A stretch of 64,000 bases of DNA, taken from assembly GCA_050291935.1 (NCBI GenBank), contig JBNKKR010000002.1:95618-159617 (forward strand). Reading direction: 5' to 3'. How positions within the stretch are numbered: the first letter of the stretch is position 1; the number at the start of each line of letters is the position of its first letter. This stretch comes from Desulfocapsa sp050291935. Lineage in GTDB: Bacteria; Desulfobacterota; Desulfobulbia; Desulfobulbales; Desulfocapsaceae. Below, one piece after another: positions 59,244-64,000 of this stretch. Both the position numbers and the translations under genes were made by a program. The notes under the pieces were generated by a model, which was given only the letters and a program-made list of their open reading frames with translations, ran no database searches and had not been told where the DNA came from.

Positions 59244-60544
59244 AGAAAAAAGTCCTTATCCAGACCCTTGGCTGCAAGGTAAATCAATACGAATCGGCAT
59301 CGTTTCTCCATGGTTTTGAAAAGGCTGGTTGCATCCCCTGTGGGCCCGGTGAAAATGCCGATATTATCGTGATCAACACCTGTGCGGTAACCAACAGCGC
59401 CGGTGCCCAATCCAGGAAAACAATCCGTCACCTGATGCGCCGCCACAAGAGAGCAAAACTCGTTATCACCGGCTGTTATGCACAAATGGCCGCCAGTGAG
59501 ATTGCGGAAATTGTCGCCTCTCCGGTATGTATTATTGGCAATGGCAACAAGCATCTCTTGGTTGAGACAGCACTCAATGAAACGCCCAGTGACCTCACCA
59601 TGCTCATGGGAAAAATCCTCAAAAAAGAGTCCATCTGTGAACTTCCCGTAGAACGTTTTGGAAACCGAACCCGGGCCTATTTGCGTGTGCAGGATGGCTG
59701 TAATAACTTCTGCACCTATTGTATTGTTCCCTACACCAGAGGCCCAAGCCGTAGCCTTGCCCTTAATAAAGTCTTAGAACAGGCAGAAAGTTTTGCAAAC
59801 AATGGCCATAAAGAAATGGTGCTCACCGGTATCCATGTGGGGATGTACGGGAGAGACCTGGACGAGGGCATGGACATTGGCAGCCTTATGCGTAGTCTTT
59901 GCAAGGCCCATCCCGATATTCGGTTCCGGCTAAGTTCCATTGAACCGCTTGAAATCACTGATTCCCTGCTATCAGCCATGGCCACTTGTCCCAATTTTAT
60001 GCCCCATTTCCATATCCCGCTGCAAAGCGGTGATGATGCCATTTTAAATCGCATGCGACGGGACTATGACAGGGAGACATTTCGTAACATCGTCCAAAAA
60101 TGCACCAGCAGCTTTCCAGATGCGGCCCTCGGCATTGATATCCTTACCGGATTTCCAGGAGAGGGCGAAGAAGAGTTTAACAACTCCTATGCACTCCTTA
60201 AGGAAATTGATGCCAGTTACTTCCATGTCTTTCCATACTCCAAACGCCCCGGAACACTGGCGGCAAGTTTTACGGGACAGGTCCAAAAAAAAGTGAGTGC
60301 AGAGAGGGTGGCGACCTTACGCGCACTCTCCCAACAAAAAGAACAGGCTTTTTACCGTCGCCATCTGCAAACCAAGCGGCTGGTCTTAGTTGAGCAAAAG
60401 CGCACCCCGGAAAAACAGCTCACCGGGTACACAGATAACTATATTCATACTGTTTTTGAAGGTGACGATTCCTTGATGGGACAGATCGTAACCGTCAAAC
60501 TCCAATCAATTCAAAATGGTACCGTTTTGGGTACCGTAGTATAA
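59240..60544 (+). CDS. mtaB: tRNA t6A37 methylthiotransferase MtaB
   Basis: 434 residues. The start is a TTG at 59240 overlapping the mnmA stop as TTGA, and it gives the typical VLIQTLGCKVNQYES N-terminus. The UPF0004 domain has Cys residues in LGCKVN, TCAVTN and TGCYAQ; the radical-SAM domain has CNNFCTYC with IVPYTRGPSRS; a TRAM-like end (about 365-434) follows. It turns t6A37 into ms2t6A37 in tRNAs that read ANN codons. The choice of MtaB over MiaB rests on LGCKVNQYES and the GIHVGMYGRDL stretch. Confidence 0.92.
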   Translation: MKKKVLIQTLGCKVNQYESASFLHGFEKAGCIPCGPGENADIIVINTCAVTNSAGAQSRKTIRHLMRRHKRAKLVITGCYAQMAASEIAEIVASPVCIIGNGNKHLLVETALNETPSDLTMLMGKILKKESICELPVERFGNRTRAYLRVQDGCNNFCTYCIVPYTRGPSRSLALNKVLEQAESFANNGHKEMVLTGIHVGMYGRDLDEGMDIGSLMRSLCKAHPDIRFRLSSIEPLEITDSLLSAMATCPNFMPHFHIPLQSGDDAILNRMRRDYDRETFRNIVQKCTSSFPDAALGIDILTGFPGEGEEEFNNSYALLKEIDASYFHVFPYSKRPGTLAASFTGQVQKKVSAERVATLRALSQQKEQAFYRRHLQTKRLVLVEQKRTPEKQLTGYTDNYIHTVFEGDDSLMGQIVTVKLQSIQNGTVLGTVV

Positions 60545-60550
60545 AAAACT

Positions 60551-61792
60551 ATGCGCGGAGAAATAATAGCTATTGGCAATGAACTTACCTCGGGTAGGAT
60601 AAAAAACACTACCAGTGGTTTTGCAGCCCAGCACCTCTTTGAGGCAGGGTTCGATATTTATGCCATGCACACCATTGGCGATACGCCAAAACTTATTGGT
60701 GAAGCATTAAAACGTGCCCTCAAACGAGTGGATTTTGTTATCGTTACTGGCGGCCTGGGACCCACCGATGATGATATGACCACCCAGGCTGTTTCAGAAG
60801 CACTTAATCGCCCGACCATGCCCAACCTGGAAATCCTTTCCCTTATCCGAAAGCATTTGGCGGAAAATAACCATCAACCGGCAGGATCCCTTGATAAACT
60901 CGCGTGGCTTCCCGAAGGTGCCGAAACCCTGAACCCTGAGGCAAAAATGGCAGGCTTTCAGTTGATCCACGCAGGTAAACCAATATTTTTTCTCCCAGGC
61001 GTTCCCCATCAAATGCGCAGTCTGCTTATTGAAAAGGTTCTCCCCAGGTTATCGACATGGTATCAGGGCGAACAACAGGCAAGCTGCCAACGTATCTTTA
61101 AAATTTTTGGTAAAACTGAGTCGGAAATTAATCTGGAAATCGAAAAACTGGACCTTGGTGAAGAAGTGGCAACAGGCTATTATCCGGTCTTCCCCGATGT
61201 CCACTTAAGCATCACAATTCGCGGAAAACACACTGAAATAACAGAAAAATTTGCAACAGAAATATTTACCATGGTTGACCAGCAACTGGGAAGCTCCCTG
61301 ATCTACGGCCATGACCGTCAGACCATGGCATCTGTCGTTGGAACGCTGTTAACAGAGAAGCACCTAACACTTTCAGTGGCAGAATCCTGCACAGGTGGGC
61401 TAATCAGCCATATGATAACGTCTGTTGCCGGAAGCTCAGCATTTTACTTGGGAGGCGTGACATCTTATGCCAACTCCATGAAAGAAAGTTTCCTTGGCGT
61501 AGAACCGTCACTTCTGGAACAAGTGGGCGCCGTCAGTGCCGAAGTGGCTGAAATGATGGCAAAGGGAATTTGTGAAAAAAGTCACAGTGATATTAGCCTG
61601 TCAGTCACCGGAATTGCAGGCCCTGGTGGCGGCAGTATGGAAAAACCTGTGGGAACCGTGTATATAGGTTTTGCAACACCTGAAGAAACAAGCGTGCAAC
61701 GGTTTTCTTTTACTGGAAACCGATATGAAATACAACACCTTACTGCGCAGACAGCGCTCAATCTTGTACGACACTATTTACTCAATATATAA
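60551..61792 (+). CDS. cinA: CinA family nicotinamide-nucleotide amidase
   Basis: 413 residues. The N-terminal MoCF-like domain (about 1-170) has EIIAIGNELTSGRI and VTGGLGPTDDDMT; the C-terminal CinA domain (about 250-410) has SVAESCTGGLISHMIT with the amidase serine and VTGIAGPGGG. It deamidates NMN and hydrolyses ADP-ribose. The gene stands directly before recA, 14 bases apart, as in many bacteria, where the pair is linked to competence and DNA damage. Confidence 0.93.
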   Translation: MRGEIIAIGNELTSGRIKNTTSGFAAQHLFEAGFDIYAMHTIGDTPKLIGEALKRALKRVDFVIVTGGLGPTDDDMTTQAVSEALNRPTMPNLEILSLIRKHLAENNHQPAGSLDKLAWLPEGAETLNPEAKMAGFQLIHAGKPIFFLPGVPHQMRSLLIEKVLPRLSTWYQGEQQASCQRIFKIFGKTESEINLEIEKLDLGEEVATGYYPVFPDVHLSITIRGKHTEITEKFATEIFTMVDQQLGSSLIYGHDRQTMASVVGTLLTEKHLTLSVAESCTGGLISHMITSVAGSSAFYLGGVTSYANSMKESFLGVEPSLLEQVGAVSAEVAEMMAKGICEKSHSDISLSVTGIAGPGGGSMEKPVGTVYIGFATPEETSVQRFSFTGNRYEIQHLTAQTALNLVRHYLLNI

Positions 61793-61806
61793 AAAGGAGA
61801 ATCGCA

Positions 61807-62835
61807 ATGGCAGCAACAAAAGATAAGGCAGGCAGCGTGGACAACGCGATTACCCAAATTCAGCGACAGTTCGGCAACGGCTCCATCATGCGTCTTGGAA
61901 ACCAGGCAACTGAAAGGGTACCTGTTATTTCTACCGGTTGTCTGAGTTTAGATATCGCCCTTGGCGTTGGTGGTTTTCCCAAAGGCCGGGTTGCCGAAAT
62001 TTATGGCCCAGAATCATCCGGTAAAACCACCCTTGCCCTGCATGTGGTGGCGGAAGCCCAAAAACTTGGCGGCACAGCAGCCTTTATCGACGCAGAACAT
62101 GCCCTTGATACCGTTTATGCAAAAAGACTTGGGGTAGATATTGACAACCTCCTCGTCTCTCAGCCGGATTATGGTGAACAGGCACTTGAAATCGCTGAAA
62201 TTCTTATTCGCTCAGGTGGTGTTGATGTAATCGTTATTGATTCAGTGGCAGCGCTTACTCCAAAGGCCGAAATTGATGGCAATGTGGGTGATTCCCACAT
62301 GGGTCTGCAGGCTCGTTTGATGTCTCAGGCCATGCGCAAATTCACCGGAGTATTAAACAGAAGCAACACTGTCCTTATCTTTATCAACCAGATCAGGATG
62401 AAAATCGGGGTGATGTTTGGTAATCCCGAGACCACCACCGGTGGTAATGCCCTTAAATTCTACTCCTCCCTGCGCCTTGATATCAGACGCATTGCTGCCC
62501 TAAAAGACGGCCAGGATGTGGTTGGCAACCGAACAAAAGTAAAAATTGTCAAAAACAAGGTCGCCCCTCCGTTTCAACTGGCGGAATTTGATATCGTCTA
62601 CGGGGAAGGTATTTCCAAAGAGGGAGATCTTCTTGATCTTGCCGTTGACCAGGAAATCGTCGACAAAAGCGGTTCCTGGTACTCCTATATGGACGAACGT
62701 ATCGGCCAGGGACGTGAAAATGCAAAACGCTTTTTAAAAGAACATCCAGAGATGACACAGGAAATCGACCAGAAAGTTCGGATGGGATTCGGGCTTAGTA
62801 CCCAAGAGGCCAGCACACCTGAAAAGGAAGAGTAG
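61807..62835 (+). CDS. recA: Recombinase RecA
   Basis: 342 residues, standard length. Walker A GPESSGKT near residue 66, the MRLG and GFPKGRV N-terminal blocks, DSVAALTPKAEIDG, SQAMRKFTG, FINQIRMKIGVMFGNPET (cited in part) and the FGLSTQE end are visible. It forms filaments on single-stranded DNA for recombination and SOS induction. RBS AAGGAGA lies seven bases before the ATG. No LexA box was seen close upstream; transcription may come from the mnmA promoter or from inside cinA. Confidence 0.97.
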   Translation: MAATKDKAGSVDNAITQIQRQFGNGSIMRLGNQATERVPVISTGCLSLDIALGVGGFPKGRVAEIYGPESSGKTTLALHVVAEAQKLGGTAAFIDAEHALDTVYAKRLGVDIDNLLVSQPDYGEQALEIAEILIRSGGVDVIVIDSVAALTPKAEIDGNVGDSHMGLQARLMSQAMRKFTGVLNRSNTVLIFINQIRMKIGVMFGNPETTTGGNALKFYSSLRLDIRRIAALKDGQDVVGNRTKVKIVKNKVAPPFQLAEFDIVYGEGISKEGDLLDLAVDQEIVDKSGSWYSYMDERIGQGRENAKRFLKEHPEMTQEIDQKVRMGFGLSTQEASTPEKEE

Positions 62836-62991
62836 GAGAGAACAAATATGGTGTAACGGACACAAGGTCCTTGGCCTGTAAACTGTTTTTATCTGTATTC
62901 CCAAAGCTATTTGGTGTCAATTATTTGGGTCGCCACTCACCGAAGACGCCCATTTAGTCAGCACCAAAGAGCTTCTCTGTTCCTGGGAATA

Positions 62992-63009
62992 AAGAGTTCT
63001 TGAACTCTT
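62992..63009. repeat. Perfect palindrome after recA
   Basis: AAGAGTTC-TT-GAACTCTT. Eight paired bases with a two-base centre, which suits a protein-binding site better than a hairpin. No T-tract directly follows. Confidence 0.45.
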
Positions 63010-63053
63010 GACCCATTTTTCAGGATACCTAAAAAAACCTTGCAGATATTAGA

Positions 63054-63066
63054 CACTCAAAGAGTG
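63054..63066. repeat. Small inverted repeat
   Basis: CACTC-AAA-GAGTG, five paired bases with a three-base loop, 236 bases before the start of the binding-protein gene. Shares the CTC/GAG core with the palindrome at 62992-63009. Confidence 0.3.
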
Positions 63067-63289
63067 CCATGTAACTTAGGTGTTAGGGTCCCATCACAAG
63101 TATTAAGAAAGTCATTTATTGACTATCCGGTATTTAAGTTCATTCTTCCCAATGAACGAGCAAGAAAAAATAAAATATTTCAAGTGCAAGCGCGAGATGT
63201 CGGTTCTTCGTATCACAACATGGGAGGGGATATGTGACGAGTAAGCGTACTGATTCGCCACCTTTCCCTTCCATTTTGGAGGAGATTGT

Positions 63290-64000
63290 ATGAACAAGAT
63301 CAACATTCAACGTCTGGTCGGAATGTGCGTCATCGCGATCGTGGTCGCAGTCGCCTTCCCAATGCTGAGTGATGCTACAGAAAAGATTATTGTAGTCGGT
63401 TCAACAGACGTGAAAGATTCGTTTGAGGGACAATGGTTAACATTGATCTACACCGAAGTCTTCCACCGACTTAGTTATGAATTGCAATATGATGCCTACC
63501 CGTTGATGCGAGCAAGTGCGATATCTGATGCTGGTAAGGCGGATGGGGAAATTGAGCGCGTCTTTACTTATAGTGAGAAGCATCCGAATTTGATCCGAGT
63601 GGATGAATCTCATTTTTCGACGAGGATTGTTGCATATGCCGTCAAACCAGGGATTAAGTTACAGGGGTGGGACAGTCTGAAAAATTCGGATTATAAAGTT
63701 GAATATCGACGAGGAACAACTGTAGTCGAAAGAAACGTGACTTCGGTGGTCACACCAGATCACTTGTCCACCATTACCACAACGGAGCAAGGACTTAAAA
63801 AATTGATCACGGGTCGAACGGATCTCTATGTGGATGTAGAAAATCTCGTCATTGGCCAACTCAGGAAATTCAATCCGGCTGAATTTAACACGTCCGCCGT
63901 GGATCAGTCCGGCATTATGGAGGAAACGACGCTGCATATGTTTTTACACAAAAAGAATGCCGCACTCGTGCCGAAAATTGCCGAAGTCCTAAAGGCCATG
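63290..64000 (+). CDS. Periplasmic substrate-binding protein, start only
   Basis: The window ends inside this gene after 237 codons with no stop. The ATG at 63290 has GGAGGAG six bases upstream. A signal peptide covers about residues 1-31 (basic start, then VIAIVVAVAF and a likely cut near LSDA-TEK). The mature part looks like a type II periplasmic binding fold of the amino-acid/SBP_bac_3 style: IIVVGSTDVKDSFEG, then LTLIYTEVFHRLSYELQY, and a hinge-like VEYRRGTTVVERN with TTEQGLKKLITGRTDLYV. Such proteins serve ABC importers or sensor kinases. No transporter genes are in view. Partial; ligand unknown. Confidence 0.75.
   Translation, partial: MNKINIQRLVGMCVIAIVVAVAFPMLSDATEKIIVVGSTDVKDSFEGQWLTLIYTEVFHRLSYELQYDAYPLMRASAISDAGKADGEIERVFTYSEKHPNLIRVDESHFSTRIVAYAVKPGIKLQGWDSLKNSDYKVEYRRGTTVVERNVTSVVTPDHLSTITTTEQGLKKLITGRTDLYVDVENLVIGQLRKFNPAEFNTSAVDQSGIMEETTLHMFLHKKNAALVPKIAEVLKAM

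Larger units (their letters stand above)
62836..63289. other. Intergenic region after recA
   Basis: 454 bases with no convincing gene; the only open frame (about 65 codons from 63040) has no family resemblance and no ribosome site. Two small palindromes are present (62992-63009 and 63054-63066). A good ribosome site (GGAGGAG, 63278-63284) closes it, before the binding-protein gene. Confidence 0.5.

Noticed and set aside
63040..63237. 65-codon frame between recA and the binding-protein gene
   Set aside because: No ribosome site, no recognisable composition or domain; it overlaps a small palindrome.
1..64000. CRISPR arrays, tRNA/rRNA genes, insertion sequences, prophage genes
   Set aside because: Looked for regular spaced repeats, transposase or integrase motifs and tRNA-like intergenic segments by eye; none found.

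Overview
The window looks like a chromosomal piece of an anaerobic deltaproteobacterium in the broad sense (Desulfobacterota), possibly near the Desulfobulbales. This is inferred from gene content: a many-haem c-type cytochrome, a cyclic-nucleotide-fold/DUF4388 regulator, a class I Fe-S fumarase, abundant FHA and Ser/Thr kinase signalling, and moderate GC. No rRNA or marker phylogeny was available, so the taxonomic guess is weak. No tRNA, rRNA, CRISPR array, insertion sequence or prophage was seen.

Layout. 9-2439 (+) is a three-gene unit: amidoligase-like ligase, class II glutamine amidotransferase and Roadblock/LC7 protein. 2597-3991 (+) holds two tandem LysM paralogues, the second carrying an RlpA-type domain. 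3994-8512 (-) holds nadE, a 12-haem cytochrome and a CRP-fold/DUF4388 regulator. A diguanylate cyclase (8807-9673, +) follows. Then come a mini zinc-ribbon protein, mltG and lon (-), and a beta-helix acyl/nucleotidyltransferase-like protein and fumarase (+).

16562-45395 (+) is a complete type VI secretion system (T6SS). Two cytoplasmic-looking proteins lead it, then tssJ-K-L-M-A-B-C-D(hcp)-E-F-G-H(clpV)-I(vgrG) in one unbroken strand. A tip/cargo module follows (DUF2169-pentapeptide, pentapeptide, DUF3540, DUF4150 PAAR-like), then an FHA-transmembrane-lytic transglycosylase fusion and two unknown proteins. A small metabolic cassette (XRE-cupin regulator, cupin, PhzF-like) interrupts the locus. 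Signalling genes follow: a double-FHA membrane protein (-), then PP2C phosphatase, trypsin-like periplasmic protease and PEGA-tailed Ser/Thr kinase, translationally coupled, then a cysteine-less redoxin/TPR/CsgG-like protein and a CsgG-like lipoprotein. A third CsgG-like protein lies on the other strand behind a bidirectional terminator.

How they may work together. Kinase, phosphatase and several FHA proteins around a T6SS are the ingredients of a threonine-phosphorylation switch. The first protein of the cluster carries three ETVI-like motifs in its tail, and the kinase has one at its membrane edge; these are plausible phosphothreonine docking sites for the FHA domains. The FHA-transglycosylase fusion suggests that opening of the cell wall for T6SS assembly may be controlled by the same switch. 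The secreted or lipid-anchored CsgG-like proteins and the protease replace the TagQRST-type sensors known from Pseudomonas, and may form a different envelope-sensing input. That is a hypothesis from gene order.

The right end has a PIN/RHH toxin-antitoxin pair, a U32 peptidase-family protein (-), the operon mnmA-mtaB-cinA-recA (+) and, after a 454-base gap, the start of a periplasmic substrate-binding protein cut by the window edge.
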